Below, in pieces: positions 23,857 through 33,027 of a stretch of DNA of 64,000 nucleotides. The DNA is from Roseateles sp. SL47. GTDB lineage: Bacteria > Pseudomonadota > Gammaproteobacteria > Burkholderiales > Burkholderiaceae_C. The stretch is from the NCBI RefSeq assembly GCF_026625885.1, contig NZ_CP113068.1, positions 2,728,001-2,792,000 on the forward strand, read 5' to 3'. Each line of letters opens with the position of its first letter. Position 1 is the first letter of the stretch. The position numbers and the translations under genes were made by a program. Under the pieces are notes generated by a model. That model worked only from the letters and a program-made list of their open reading frames with translations. It did not search any database and had not been told where the DNA came from.

Positions 23857-24249
23857 ATGAACCACACTGATTCCCCGGCCGACCGAGCTGCACAATTGGC
23901 CATCGCTCGCCTGTTTCTGGACACTGAACTCGATGACCTCGACTTGAAGGCCATCGCAAACGATCTTCGCGCCACCGGTTTGCAGCCATCCGATCTGCAA
24001 CGCATCTACGAGACCCAGGTCGCTCCTGCATGCTGGCGTAATTTAAGAGCCGTGCCTGGTGGCGCTTGGGCTGGTTTTGATGAGGCGGCCTTGACGGACG
24101 CGATCAACCGCCACCGCGTCACGGAATCTCAAGCCGGCGGATTTCTCCAGCGACTGCGCATGCGGCGCTGGACCGCCGACACACGGGACCAATGGACGCG
24201 CGTCCTTCAATTTGTCGAAACCGACCTCCAGTTGAGCCCGGACAAATGA
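23857..24249 (+). CDS. DUF7079-like protein, putative immunity partner
   Basis: The 130-residue product has no membrane segment and is mostly helical: AAQLAIARLFLDTELDDLDLKAIANDLRATGLQPSDLQRIYETQVAPACWRNLRAVPGGAWAGFDEAALTDAINRH…. The FLDTEL start, Y-E-x-x-V-A-P-x-x-x-x-N-L, and G-x-W-x-G-F-D landmarks fit the DUF7079 family as I remember it. It starts 5 bases after the toxin-like gene with the same orientation, the usual toxin-immunity order. A soluble immunity protein would have to act on a soluble part of the toxin, so the pairing needs testing. Confidence 0.65.
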   Translation: MNHTDSPADRAAQLAIARLFLDTELDDLDLKAIANDLRATGLQPSDLQRIYETQVAPACWRNLRAVPGGAWAGFDEAALTDAINRHRVTESQAGGFLQRLRMRRWTADTRDQWTRVLQFVETDLQLSPDK

Positions 24250-24359
24250 ATGCAGCAGGGCGCCTTTTCTGTTCCCCCCGATCAGTGCCGGACCAGTGGT
24301 TGGCTGCAGCGCTCGACATGTTGGGCGCGGCGAACCGGATGGTCGGCCCCGCCATCTGA
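24246..24359 (+). CDS. Short frame coupled to the immunity-like gene (possible remnant)
   Basis: ATG 24246 overlaps the preceding stop (ATGA) and opens 37 codons, MNAAGRLFCSPRSVPDQWLAAALDMLGAANRMVGPAI, before TGA at 24357. It could be the start of a gene cut off by rearrangement, or chance. No family is recognised. The following 90 bases up to the PPOX gene hold nothing I can identify. Confidence 0.25.
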   Translation: MNAAGRLFCSPRSVPDQWLAAALDMLGAANRMVGPAI

Positions 24360-24446
24360 GCCCTGAAGAACGAGTCATCATGCGCAGAAGGAGGTCAAAC
24401 GTTCTCCGACGAGGCTTTTGACGCAAGCCCCCGCGCTCGAATCAGA

Positions 24447-25109
24447 TCAGTAGAGGTCGTTGCGGACCCTGTGTTGGTATTGAGCGTTGGCCTGCCCGAT
24501 CTGCTCGTCGCTCATGCCAGCCTGCGGGTCGCCGTGCTGGGTCAGCTCTGCCAACATCTGGCCGACGGTGGGCAACGCATGGCGGTCTATGCGCGAGTCG
24601 TCCTGCCAGAGCTTCGCCCGGTTCACTGCCTTGCCGCAATGCATCAGCACCTCGTCGATGCTCACCACGGTGGCCGTCTTAGGCATGCGTTCGCCTTCTT
24701 TCAGCGTTGCCAGCAGAGACGGCTCGGTCGAGATTCGGCCGCGCCCGTTGATGCGCATGAAGATTTCCAGCCCTGGGAACAGAAACAACATGCCCAGGCG
24801 GTCGTCGCTTTCGAGATTGCGCAGTGACTCGATTCGGTTGTTGCCAGGCCAGTCGGCATAGGTCACCGTTCGGCTGTCGAGGACGCGGACGAAACCGGGC
24901 GGACCGCCTCGTGGCGATGCATCGAGTCCGCGCTTGCTGCCGGTCGCCAGGCAGAAGAAGGTTGCGGCTTTCAAGTATTCGATGTGAGACCCCACAAGGT
25001 GAGGAAGCACGGCCTTCTGGATTCTCTCGGCCGGTGGGTCGTAGAGCGCATCGAGGTCTGGTCGTCGCCAGTTGTCGTGGCGCTCCTGCTGGGTGTCGTT
25101 CGTCGTCAT
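24447..25109 (-). CDS. PPOX-class FMN-dependent flavoprotein
   Basis: The 220-residue protein belongs to the pyridoxamine-5'-phosphate-oxidase-like flavoproteins of the DR_2398/MSMEG_1061 type. Visible landmarks are FFCLATGSKRGLDASPRGGPPGFVRVLDSRTVTYADWPGNNRIESLRNLESDDRLGMLFLFPG, where SPRGG-x-P and the ADWPGNNR loop contact FMN, then LRINGRGRI-like (FMRINGRGRIS) and DEVLMHCGKAVNRAKLW near the end. The substrate is unknown. It is divergently transcribed from an AraC-type regulator with about 95 bases between them, which probably controls it. Confidence 0.88.
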   Translation of the reverse strand: MTTNDTQQERHDNWRRPDLDALYDPPAERIQKAVLPHLVGSHIEYLKAATFFCLATGSKRGLDASPRGGPPGFVRVLDSRTVTYADWPGNNRIESLRNLESDDRLGMLFLFPGLEIFMRINGRGRISTEPSLLATLKEGERMPKTATVVSIDEVLMHCGKAVNRAKLWQDDSRIDRHALPTVGQMLAELTQHGDPQAGMSDEQIGQANAQYQHRVRNDLY

Positions 25110-25204
25110 CGGTCGATTTCCTGTGTCTCGGTGGACAGGGAAGGATAGGCATCAATGGCTGGCGGCTGTAAACATCAAAGGCCAACTAGTATCAAAATCC
25201 CGCC

Positions 25205-25987
25205 ATGACCAACTTGCACTTCGCCGTGAAGGCTCGTGACAGATCGGACGGCCCAGTCCTGTTCGTGGTCCTCGGAAGCGGCGAGGACGAACTCGCCACC
25301 GAACCCCATCAGCACGCGCGCGGACAACTCTTCGGTTCTCTTCGCGGCCTCGTGAATGTTGAACTTGACGACGGTGCATGGATCGTTCCCGCGATCCATG
25401 CCGTGTGGATACCGCCCCATCACAAACATGGCGGCACCACGCATGGCCCCTTCCATGGCTGGAGCGTGTACGTGGCCGAGAGTGCGTGCGACAACCTGCC
25501 CCGCCAACCCTGCACACTGCGGACCTCGGGCCTGCTCCGCGAAGCGGTGCTGCGCGCGAGCCAGTGGCCTTTCGCCCCGCTCAACGGGCAGATGTCGCAC
25601 CTGGCCGAAGTGATCCTCGATGAAATCCGGACGCTTCCGGTGGAACCCCTCGGCCTGCCGTTTCCCCGCGAGCCGCGTCTGCAACGGATAGCCAGGGCCT
25701 TGATCGCCCACCCGGCCGACGACCGCGATCTGGAGCGCTGGGCAGTGTGGGCCTCGGTAAGTTCACGCACGCTGAGCCGTCGATTTGTCGCGGAAACCGG
25801 GTTCCATTTCACTGCGTGGCGTCAGCGGGCAAGATTGATGCGGTCACTCGAAATGCTCGCGGCCGGCATGCCGGTCACCGCGATTGCGCTCGACCTGGGC
25901 TATTCGACGGCCAGTGCCTACATCGCGTTATTCCGACGCACATTCGGTGAAACGCCTGCCGCTTACCGGCTGCGGCTCCAGCCTTGA
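25205..25987 (+). CDS. AraC-family transcriptional regulator
   Basis: The 260-residue protein has an N-terminal cupin domain (about 25-110; HQHARGQLFGSLRGLVNVELDDGAWIVPAIHAVWIPPHHKHGG) with conserved His residues and a C-terminal double helix-turn-helix (about 165-255; ERWAVWASVSSRTLSRRFVAETGFHFTAWRQRARLMRSLEMLAAGMPVTAIALDLGYSTASAYIALFRRTFGETPAAYR), a typical AraC signature. It is divergent from the PPOX gene, so it likely regulates that gene. The inducer is unknown. Confidence 0.92.
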   Translation: MTNLHFAVKARDRSDGPVLFVVLGSGEDELATEPHQHARGQLFGSLRGLVNVELDDGAWIVPAIHAVWIPPHHKHGGTTHGPFHGWSVYVAESACDNLPRQPCTLRTSGLLREAVLRASQWPFAPLNGQMSHLAEVILDEIRTLPVEPLGLPFPREPRLQRIARALIAHPADDRDLERWAVWASVSSRTLSRRFVAETGFHFTAWRQRARLMRSLEMLAAGMPVTAIALDLGYSTASAYIALFRRTFGETPAAYRLRLQP

Positions 25988-26180
25988 CGACACCTGCAAT
26001 GCCGGACTTCACCCGGGTTGCATCGCTGGAATTTGGGGGGACAGATATGGCGAGAGGGCGGGGACCAACTCATTGCGGAAGTCAGCTTCGCAACCGGAGT
26101 TGTCCTTCACAATGTCCTCCGTCTGCGGCCGACATTGGCCAGAACCAGACTTTGACTCATGTTCCCTATGGAGCCATGCA

Positions 26181-26375
26181 ATGAATTGCAGAATTTGCAG
26201 GCGAATCCCTGCAGAGCAAGATGATCCTATGTCTATCGACTGCGGCGGTGATTGTTGGGGTTGCGTCGGCGAAATCGAGGCGGAGACCGGTGATGCAGAA
26301 TCTCTTTCACGCGTCCGCGACGAGTTCGCACGTGGCCTACGACCGTCGTGGATCGACCCGACGGCGGTCCGCTAG
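26181..26375 (+). CDS. Small CxxC-type conserved protein
   Basis: The start at 26181, 6 bases after GGAG, gives 64 residues: MNCRICRRIPAEQDDPMSIDCGGDCWGCVGEIEAETGDAESLSR…. Two CxxC-like pairs (C3/C6 and C25-x3 DC/C32) suggest a zinc knuckle, and similar small proteins (CRIC…DDPLSIDCGGDCWGC) recur in proteobacteria. It lies in the 500-base stretch between the AraC gene and the IS630 element, where nothing else is recognisable. The function is unknown. Confidence 0.62.
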   Translation: MNCRICRRIPAEQDDPMSIDCGGDCWGCVGEIEAETGDAESLSRVRDEFARGLRPSWIDPTAVR

Positions 26376-26420
26376 CGGCCAACAGCCGACGTCGGCGGGC
26401 CACCGGTCTAGGGTGTGCTA

Positions 26421-27589
26421 GTGCGGTGCGCGTAAAGTATTAGAACCTAATATGGCTTGCGTGTTTTAATCGCTCAGGAGGCCGAGCGATGCGAGTTGCA
26501 CAGACCATTGGACTGGACGAAGACACCGAGCGAGCGCTTCGCGCGCTGGCCAAGGGCCGCAGGGTCGAAGCTCGGGTTCAGCAGCGGGCGCAGATCATCC
26601 TGCTGGCAGCGCAAAGCCTCCAGAACAAGGACATTGCCGACAAGGTCGAGTTGGACCGGCGCCAGGTCGCGCTGTGGCGCCAGCGCTTCCTCGACGGTGG
26701 CGTCCCGGCGCTTCTCAAGGATGCACCACGCTCGGGACGGCCGGCCACAGTCACTGCGGAAGTGGAATCACGCATCGTGCACGCCACGCTGCATGAGAGG
26801 CCGGTGGACGCGACACACTGGAGCACTCGTACCCTGGCGAGCCATTTGGGCGTCGGCGCCACGACGATCCGCCGCGTCTGGCACAGCAACGGGCTCAAGC
26901 CTCATCTGAGTCGATCCTTCAAGCTGTCAAGCGATCCGCGCTTTGAGGACAAGCTGCTGGATGTCGTCGGGCTCTATCTGAATCCTCCCGAGCAAGCCCT
27001 CGTTCTGAGTTGCGACGAGAAGAGCCAGATCCAGGCGCTCAACCGCACGCAGCCGGGGCTGCCCATGAAGCGCGGGCGCGCCGGCACTCTCACCCACGAC
27101 TACAAGCGCCACGACGCTGTTCGCTGCGCTCAACACCTTGGACGGCCGCGTGATCTCGATGTGCCAGCCGCGACACCGTCACAGCGAGTGGCTCAAATTC
27201 CTGCGGCACATCGATCGCCGCACGCCCAAGGACTTGGGTCTGCATCTGATCGTGGATAACTACGCCACTCACAGCCATCCCGATGTCCAGAGATGGCTGG
27301 CTCGACATCCGCGGTTTGTCATGCACTTCACGCCCACCAGCGCCTCCTGGTTGAACATGGTCGAGCGCTTCTTCCGCGACATCACCGACAAGCGCATTCG
27401 ACGTGACAGCTTCACCAGTGTGGCCGAACTCGAGCTGGCCATCGATCTCTATGTTGCTCATCACAACATCGATCCCAAACCGTTCATCTGGACAGCTCGC
27501 GCTTCCGACATCCTCGCCAAGGTCACGCAGGCCAAGGCAGCCCTTTTGAATTCGGCCGAATAAGTACAGAACAGTGAGGCGCACTGCAC
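26421..27589 (+). mobile_element. IS630-family insertion sequence
   Basis: Imperfect terminal inverted repeats are visible: GTGCGGTGCGCG at the left end (26421-26432) and the complement of GTGCAGTGCGCC at the right end (27578-27589). The element is flanked by TA at 26419-26420 and 27590-27591, the target duplication of IS630/Tc1 elements. Length is 1169 bp. It encodes one transposase whose frame is broken, so it is probably not autonomous. The flanking DNA (…GGTGTGC-TA-GCGGCAC…) shows a simple insertion without deletion signs. Confidence 0.85.
26489..27563 (+). pseudogene. IS630-family transposase, frameshifted
   Basis: The first frame (from ATG 26489) has the N-terminal double helix-turn-helix (VEARVQQRAQIILLAAQSLQNKDIADKVELDRRQVALWRQRF…) and the first catalytic Asp in LSCDEKS. 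It runs to HDYKRHDAV, then similarity continues one base over as [30 protein letters not shown]…LIVDNYATH…[11 protein letters not shown], which carries the second Asp and the Glu. The break lies near 27112. Rejoined, the protein would be about 358 residues, a normal IS630 length. No slippery run is seen, so a small deletion is more likely than programmed frameshifting. Confidence 0.85.
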
Positions 27590-27676
27590 TAGCGGCACAA
27601 CGAAAACAGAGTTTGAGAATCTGCTCGGCGCATTTTCTTGCTTCGGATTAAATTACCAACACACGAACGGTGGATC

Positions 27677-28324
27677 ATGGCAGTCAGCTACGTGATGTAT
27701 CAATACCGACCCGACGGTTGCGACGGCAATCGTGATCGTGATCTTGAGGCCCTCGTCGCGAGTACTGTTTGGTCGTCAAAGCGCGAGTATCTCAATGATC
27801 CGTTTGAGTTCGCGGCGTTGCTTGGACAGGACAGGTTCCCCGATCTTGTCGCTCGTGCAAGTGACGTTGGAATAACGTGCTTCTCCCGTGCTAAGACCAA
27901 TCCCCTCCTGTGGTCGCACTATGCCAATGCACATAAGGGATTCGCGATAGGCTGGGACATGTCCCACGCGTTTTTTGGACGCGTAAATGGGATGGCAGCG
28001 TCCATCATCCTCGATGTTTTGTATGAGGATGTGCCGCCGGATCCCAGTAGCTTTTGCGATGAAGGTTCGTACTTGAAGGCAGCACTGACAACAAAGCCCA
28101 CGGTCTGGTCGTACGAACAAGAGGTTCGACTGATCGCCGAGAGAGGTGGCAGACGTCACGTCATTCCGAAGGAGGCGATCAAGCAGGTCTTGTTCGGGAT
28201 GGCCATGACTGAGCAACGCATGGTTGAAATTCGTTCGCATGTACGCGCGGCTGGGATATGCCCCGAGTTCGCAAGAATGGAACGGCGGGCCGGCAGCTAT
28301 GGGGTTGTTCCTGTGCAGCTATAA
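27677..28324 (+). CDS. DUF2971-domain protein
   Basis: The 215-residue product starts at ATG 27677 (GGTGGA upstream); a TTG 39 bases earlier is less likely. It has the DUF2971 landmarks: YRPDG…, STVWSSKREYLNDPFEF, ITCFSRAKTNPLLWSHYANAHKGFAIGWDM, and PTVWSYEQEVRLIAE with IPKEAIKQVLFGMAM. There is no signal or membrane segment. The family has no proven reaction and is often found in accessory or defence-like regions. It follows the IS630 element by 85 bases and precedes 235 bases without a recognisable gene. Confidence 0.8.
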   Translation: MAVSYVMYQYRPDGCDGNRDRDLEALVASTVWSSKREYLNDPFEFAALLGQDRFPDLVARASDVGITCFSRAKTNPLLWSHYANAHKGFAIGWDMSHAFFGRVNGMAASIILDVLYEDVPPDPSSFCDEGSYLKAALTTKPTVWSYEQEVRLIAERGGRRHVIPKEAIKQVLFGMAMTEQRMVEIRSHVRAAGICPEFARMERRAGSYGVVPVQL

Positions 28325-28559
28325 CCGAGCACCGAGAAGTGTCGACGTGTCTTTTGACTAAAGCGGAAGACGCTGGTAGCCGTTAAGCCTGCTTTGCGGC
28401 GTTGAGATCGCTAAGCGGAAGGACTGCAACGGGTCGGAAGCAGCCACTCGTTGAGCATCAGCCAAACGACTCAGATAAGCCTGAAACGGACTCCTTCCAA
28501 AGCCCGCGTCACCGAAGCCAAGCGATGGTCACTTCTTCGTCACCTGGAAGAAAGATCCG

Positions 28560-29072
28560 ATGTTCGAAAGCCCGTCTCGTCGTTGCACTTGTGTGGCAAC
28601 CATGCTGATGCCCCTGCTCTCGGCTTGCGTGATGTACATGCCAGGCGATATTGGGCCACGCGTGTCGAAACTCGAATTGGGGCTGAACACCGGGGCCGTC
28701 AGAGACCCGGCGCTCGTTTCCCTTGTTGTCGCTGCCAAGCCTGACATTGTTCGAACGCTTCTTGTACTGAGCGATCCGCGCCTGAATCGAGAGGAGGCTG
28801 AACGGGAACTCGGCTGGAACTCCAAGGAGCCACTGATGTTGCTGCCCGAGTGGCGGGTGAGTGTTGGGACTCTTGGCACCGTCAGACAGGGCAGCACCCA
28901 ACGCAGGCCCATGGCGTTCATGGGGGCCGAATCATGGGCTTCACCGGACAAGGAAACGATAGAGTTCACCGCACTGTTCAGTGACGGACTCCAACCAGAA
29001 CTGACAGTCCGCGAGCGGCAAACATATCGTCGAGACGGGCGACGTTGGAACTTGGTGAAGCAGGAACGTTGA
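28560..29072 (+). CDS. Putative lipoprotein of unknown function
   Basis: The 170-residue product has a short signal sequence with a lipobox-like LLSAC (Cys 23), then KLELGLNTGAVRDPALVSLVVAAKPDIVRTLLVLSDPRLNREEAERELGW…. The mature part looks mixed alpha/beta with no domain I can name. It stands alone: 235 bases upstream of it and 245 bases after it carry no gene. The DNA is less GC-biased than the genes to the right, so it may still belong to the accessory patch. Confidence 0.6.
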   Translation: MFESPSRRCTCVATMLMPLLSACVMYMPGDIGPRVSKLELGLNTGAVRDPALVSLVVAAKPDIVRTLLVLSDPRLNREEAERELGWNSKEPLMLLPEWRVSVGTLGTVRQGSTQRRPMAFMGAESWASPDKETIEFTALFSDGLQPELTVRERQTYRRDGRRWNLVKQER

Positions 29073-29317
29073 GCTTCGCGCGCGGATTGAAACACCCAGG
29101 GCCTTGTGCGGGGATTCCTTCCCGATTCTCTGAACCGCCACCTGAAGTGCTTGGTGCTGTAGGTGGCTGTATCGCTTTGGGATGATTGGCACATCGGCGA
29201 AATGCCCCATGGCACTTCCGTTGGCTGCCGCCACCTCGATGCTGCTCGGGCCGCAAGGACAGTTCCTCACACCTTCGATTGCCGGACCATGCCCCTATCC
29301 CCTCGTGCGCCCATCAT

Positions 29318-30625
29318 TCAATGCAGTTTCACCTGCGCCGTAGACCTTCTCATCAGCCGTCTGGCCACCGCCAGTCCCAGCATCCGCATCGCCCCGACCA
29401 ATTCGCGGTGATGCATCAGATGCAGGCTCAGGTAGAGCCACCGCGCCACCGTCCCCTGAATGAACCATGACGCGCCTCTGAATGACCCCACCAAGCTGCC
29501 CACGCTGGTGCGCTGGCCGATGGAGACCAGGGAGCCGCTGTCCCGGTACCGGAACCCTCTGGCGGGAGGGCGACGGCCCTGCAATTGACGGCAGAAGGTG
29601 TCAAAGAGGTATTGCGCCTGTTGATGCGCCGCCTGCGCGCGCGCCGGCACCAAGCTGCCGTCCGGCATCACGCAGGCGGCGCAATCGCCCAGGGCGTAGA
29701 CGTCTTCGGTCGCGGTGCTGTGGAGCCGGTCGGTCACCTCCAGCTGATTCACACGATTGGTGGGCAGCCCCAACTCGCGAAGGAACTCCGGCGCCTGGAT
29801 GCCGGCCGCCCACACACAAAGATCGGCGGCAAACCGCAACCCGGTCTGATTCACCACCGCATCAGCCTCGATGCGGGCCACGCGGCAATAAGGCACCACT
29901 TCAATCCGACGCCGCTTGAGCAAGCGATTGGCCGTGCGCGACACGCGCTCCGGCAGCGGCCGCAGCACTCGGGCACCACTCTCCAGGATGGTGATGTGCA
30001 CATCTTTGACTGGGTCCAGCCGGCGCTCACCATAGTCCGCATAGGAACTCGCTGCATCACGCAACTCGGCGGCCAACTCCACGCCGGTCGCTCCGCCGCC
30101 AATGATCACCACCTTGACGGCCGCATCCGGGTTGCGGTCCTTCTCCGCAGCCGCAGCCACGAGGCGCCGAATCAGCGTCCGCCGGAACCGCTCCGCGTCG
30201 GCATGCGAGGTGAGGGCGATGGCATGCGCCTCCGCGCCCGGCACCCCGTGATGGTTGCAGATGCTGCCCACGGCCATGCATAGCTTGGCGAAGGCGACTC
30301 TCCGCTCCGGCATCAGCATCGCCCCAGGCTCGATCTCCACCGCTGACACGGTGATGGACTTTCCCGCCAGGTCCAGGCCCGTCATCGAGCCCAGTACGAA
30401 GGTAAACCGGTTGTCGTGAGCCAACATCGCGTACGACAGGGCTTCATGGTGGAGATCGACCGTGCCGGCCGCCACCTCATGCAGCGTCGGTTTCCAGATG
30501 TGGAACGGATGCGGATCAACCAGCGTCACAAGCTCGGGGCCGAATTTGCGGCCGAGCTTGCACGCCAGCTCCAGCCCGCCGGCGCCGCCGCCGACGATCA
30601 CGATGGGGCGAGTGTGGGGGGTCAT
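29318..30625 (-). CDS. ndh: Type II NADH dehydrogenase (NDH-2)
   Basis: The 435-residue flavoprotein oxidises NADH and reduces quinone at the membrane without pumping protons. The N-terminal FAD site is IVIVGGGAGGLELACKLG (10-27), the NADH site is VKVVIIGGGATGVELAAEL (about 171-189), and the conserved VWAAGIQAPEF and VYALGDCAA (about 282 and 314) bind FAD. The C-terminal region (WLYLSLHLMHHRELVGAMRMLGLAVARRLMRR) is an amphipathic membrane-binding helix. Its ATG overlaps the TetR stop, so it is translated with the efflux regulator, an unusual link. Confidence 0.88.
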   Translation of the reverse strand: MTPHTRPIVIVGGGAGGLELACKLGRKFGPELVTLVDPHPFHIWKPTLHEVAAGTVDLHHEALSYAMLAHDNRFTFVLGSMTGLDLAGKSITVSAVEIEPGAMLMPERRVAFAKLCMAVGSICNHHGVPGAEAHAIALTSHADAERFRRTLIRRLVAAAAEKDRNPDAAVKVVIIGGGATGVELAAELRDAASSYADYGERRLDPVKDVHITILESGARVLRPLPERVSRTANRLLKRRRIEVVPYCRVARIEADAVVNQTGLRFAADLCVWAAGIQAPEFLRELGLPTNRVNQLEVTDRLHSTATEDVYALGDCAACVMPDGSLVPARAQAAHQQAQYLFDTFCRQLQGRRPPARGFRYRDSGSLVSIGQRTSVGSLVGSFRGASWFIQGTVARWLYLSLHLMHHRELVGAMRMLGLAVARRLMRRSTAQVKLH

Positions 30626-31530
30626 TGGCGTGGAGTGGGCGGCAAGGGGGGCAAGGACGCTGAAGGTGACGCCGCGGGGCAGGGCGCGCTAGGTGAAGCG
30701 CTCGGTGAGGTACGCGGCACGGATCGAGGCGTCGCCCGTGGCGCAAAGGGCTGGTGCGCCAACGTCGATGCCGCGGGCTGTGCAGCTGCCTGTGCAGCGT
30801 CGTGCCCGGCATCCTGCCCCGCATCCTGGTCCGCGCCCTGTCCCTCACTCCGTCGCGGACTTCGTCCTGCACTTCGCCTGGCTTGCAGTGAATCGCCAGG
30901 ATTCGATTCATCCCCCGACGGCTTGTCTTCCTCGGCCCCAAGAATGCGGCGCAGCGAATCCGCCAGCGCGTCTGGATCCGGCAGGGCGGGCGGACGTGAC
31001 AGCACGCATTCAATCAGCAGCCCCAGCAGCAGCCCCTGCGCCAGGCACATCGCCGGACGTCGACCACTGCGGTCCCCGACGCTGCGAGGCGGCATGCAAT
31101 GCCGCACCAGGAATCGCGTCACTGCATTGTGAATACGTGCCGTGCGCGCCCGCACGGCAGGTTCCCCTGCATTGAAGAGCAGGGTCTGGCAGAACACCCG
31201 TTGCGACTCCTGCGCTATACACGCCACAAGCGCCTGCGCCACATCCCGGCAAGGATCGTCCTGCGCCGGCGGCTGAAGTGTTTCCAGCGGCAGGGTGGTG
31301 GCCGCCAGCGCTTCCTCCACGAGGCGCTCCTTGGACACAAAGTGCCAATAGATCGCCCCGCGTGTGAGCCCGGTGGCGGAGGACACCTCCTCCAGTGTCA
31401 GGTCGCGGATGCCACGTTCCCCGAGCAGCCGCACTGCGGTGGCCAGCAGGGCCACACGCCGTGAGGGTCGGCCGCGCGGACGGGGAGGGGGCGCCGGTGG
31501 TTCGATGCGTGTCGCTGAGCTGATCATCAT
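30622..31530 (-). CDS. TetR-family regulator of the RND efflux operon
   Basis: The N-terminal domain (about residues 22-70) has the AcrR/TtgR helix-turn-helix: ALLATAVRLLGERGIRDLTLEEVSSATGLTRGAIYWHFVSKERLVEEAL. A ligand domain follows to about 200. The last 100 residues are a Ser/Pro/Ala/Gln-rich low-complexity tail (DQDAGQDAGHDAAQAAAQPAAS…) not usual for the family (200-220 residues). It lies 36 bases downstream of the outer-membrane factor gene and likely represses the operon. It is coupled to ndh by a 4-base overlap. Confidence 0.88.
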   Translation of the reverse strand: MMISSATRIEPPAPPPRPRGRPSRRVALLATAVRLLGERGIRDLTLEEVSSATGLTRGAIYWHFVSKERLVEEALAATTLPLETLQPPAQDDPCRDVAQALVACIAQESQRVFCQTLLFNAGEPAVRARTARIHNAVTRFLVRHCMPPRSVGDRSGRRPAMCLAQGLLLGLLIECVLSRPPALPDPDALADSLRRILGAEEDKPSGDESNPGDSLQARRSAGRSPRRSEGQGADQDAGQDAGHDAAQAAAQPAASTLAHQPFAPRATPRSVPRTSPSASPSAPCPAASPSASLPPLPPTPRQ

Positions 31531-31565
31531 CGATGACTCCCGTGCAGTCCGTGGGGGCTCAGGGC

Positions 31566-33026
31566 TCAGCCCTTCCAGCCACCACCCAGCGTCTTGTAGA
31601 GCGTGACGCTGTTGGTCAGGCGGGACAGCCGCGTGCTGATCAGGTTCTGCTGGGCGCTGTACCAGGTCCGCTGTGCGTCAAGCACATCCAGATAGCTGTC
31701 CACCCCCCGCGAGAACCGCGCGTCCGAGAGCTTCAGCGCATCGCCACTGGCGTCCACCAGTGCCTGCTGCGCCTGCAGTTGCTCCCCGAGCGATTGCCGT
31801 TGCACCAGTGCATCGGCCACCTCGCGGAAGGCGGTCTGGATGGCCTTTTCATACTGGGCCACCGCGATGTCCCGCGCGGCGACGGCGTTGTCCAGCCCGG
31901 CCTGGTTGTTGCCGCCGTCAAAGATCGGCAGGCTGATCTGCGGAAGGAAGCTCCAGGTCCCCGAGCCGCCCTTGAACAGGCCCGACAGCTCCGCGCTGCT
32001 GCTTCCTGCCGAGGCGGTCAGGCTGATGCGCGGATAAAACGCCGCACGCGCCGCGCCGATGTTGGCCATGGCCGCCTTGAGCTTATGCTCCGATTGCAGC
32101 AGGTCCGGGCGACGCAGCAGCAGGTCCGACGGCAAGCCGGCCGGCAGCTCCGGCAGCGCATTGAGGGAATCGCCCAGCGTCTGCGGCGCCAGGTCGTCCG
32201 GCACGGGGCAACCCAGCAGCAGAGCCAGGGCATTGCGGTCCTGGGCGACCTGCCCGGTGTAGCGGGCCACATCCACACGTGCGCTCTCGACGCTGGTCTG
32301 CACCTGCCGAAGCGTGAGTGCCGAAGCCGAGCCCAGGTCAAACTGCCGTTGGGTCAGGGCGAGTGTGTCGCTCTGACTGCGCAGCGTTTCCCGCGCCAGT
32401 GACAGGCGTTCCAGATCCGCCGCCCAGGTGAGGTAGGCAGTGGCCACCTCGGCCACCATGGAGATCTGCGTGCTGCGACGCGCCTCCTCGGTGGCGAGGT
32501 ATTGCTCCAGCGCCTGCGTGCTGAGGTTGCGAACGCGGCCGAACAGATCCAGCTCGTAGGCACTCACGCCCAGCGTGGTGCTGTATTCGTGGCTGGTGAC
32601 CGCACGGCCGGTGCTGGACAGATCCGCCGGTGTGCGTGCACCAGTCAGGCTGCCGTTGGCACTCAGCGATGGCACCGTCGCCGCGTCCTGGATGCGATAT
32701 TGAGCCCGCGCCTGCACGATGTCCAACACCGCCACCCGCAGGTCACGGTTGTTGTCCAGCGAGAGGCGGACCAGCTGGCGCAGCTTGGGGTCTGCGAAGA
32801 AATCGTTCCAGTCGACCTCCGCAGCAGCCGTGGCCGATGCGGACGTGGTGGCTGAAGTCGATGCAGCGCTGGCCGAACCCGCGCCGGCAGTGTCGGGATA
32901 TTGCGCCGGCACCGGAGCCGCAGGACGGTCGTAATGCGGTGCCAGGTTGACGCAGCCCGTCAGCACCAGGGCCATGGTGAGTGAGCCCAGGCTCAGCAGC
33001 GTCGGAAATGAGGTCGGACGAGACAT
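31566..33026 (-). CDS. RND efflux outer-membrane factor (OprM/NodT family)
   Basis: The 486-residue lipoprotein forms the outer-membrane channel of the tripartite pump. The chosen start (33026) has AAGG upstream and lies one base after the pump-gene stop; the alternative start 15 bases earlier overlaps it. The signal peptide ends in VLTGC (lipobox), followed by [19 protein letters not shown], a standard NodT opening. Two OEP repeats are visible ([37 protein letters not shown]…; [39 protein letters not shown]). It is the third gene of the operon. Confidence 0.93.
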   Translation of the reverse strand: MSRPTSFPTLLSLGSLTMALVLTGCVNLAPHYDRPAAPVPAQYPDTAGAGSASAASTSATTSASATAAAEVDWNDFFADPKLRQLVRLSLDNNRDLRVAVLDIVQARAQYRIQDAATVPSLSANGSLTGARTPADLSSTGRAVTSHEYSTTLGVSAYELDLFGRVRNLSTQALEQYLATEEARRSTQISMVAEVATAYLTWAADLERLSLARETLRSQSDTLALTQRQFDLGSASALTLRQVQTSVESARVDVARYTGQVAQDRNALALLLGCPVPDDLAPQTLGDSLNALPELPAGLPSDLLLRRPDLLQSEHKLKAAMANIGAARAAFYPRISLTASAGSSSAELSGLFKGGSGTWSFLPQISLPIFDGGNNQAGLDNAVAARDIAVAQYEKAIQTAFREVADALVQRQSLGEQLQAQQALVDASGDALKLSDARFSRGVDSYLDVLDAQRTWYSAQQNLISTRLSRLTNSVTLYKTLGGGWKG

Positions 33027-33027
33027 G

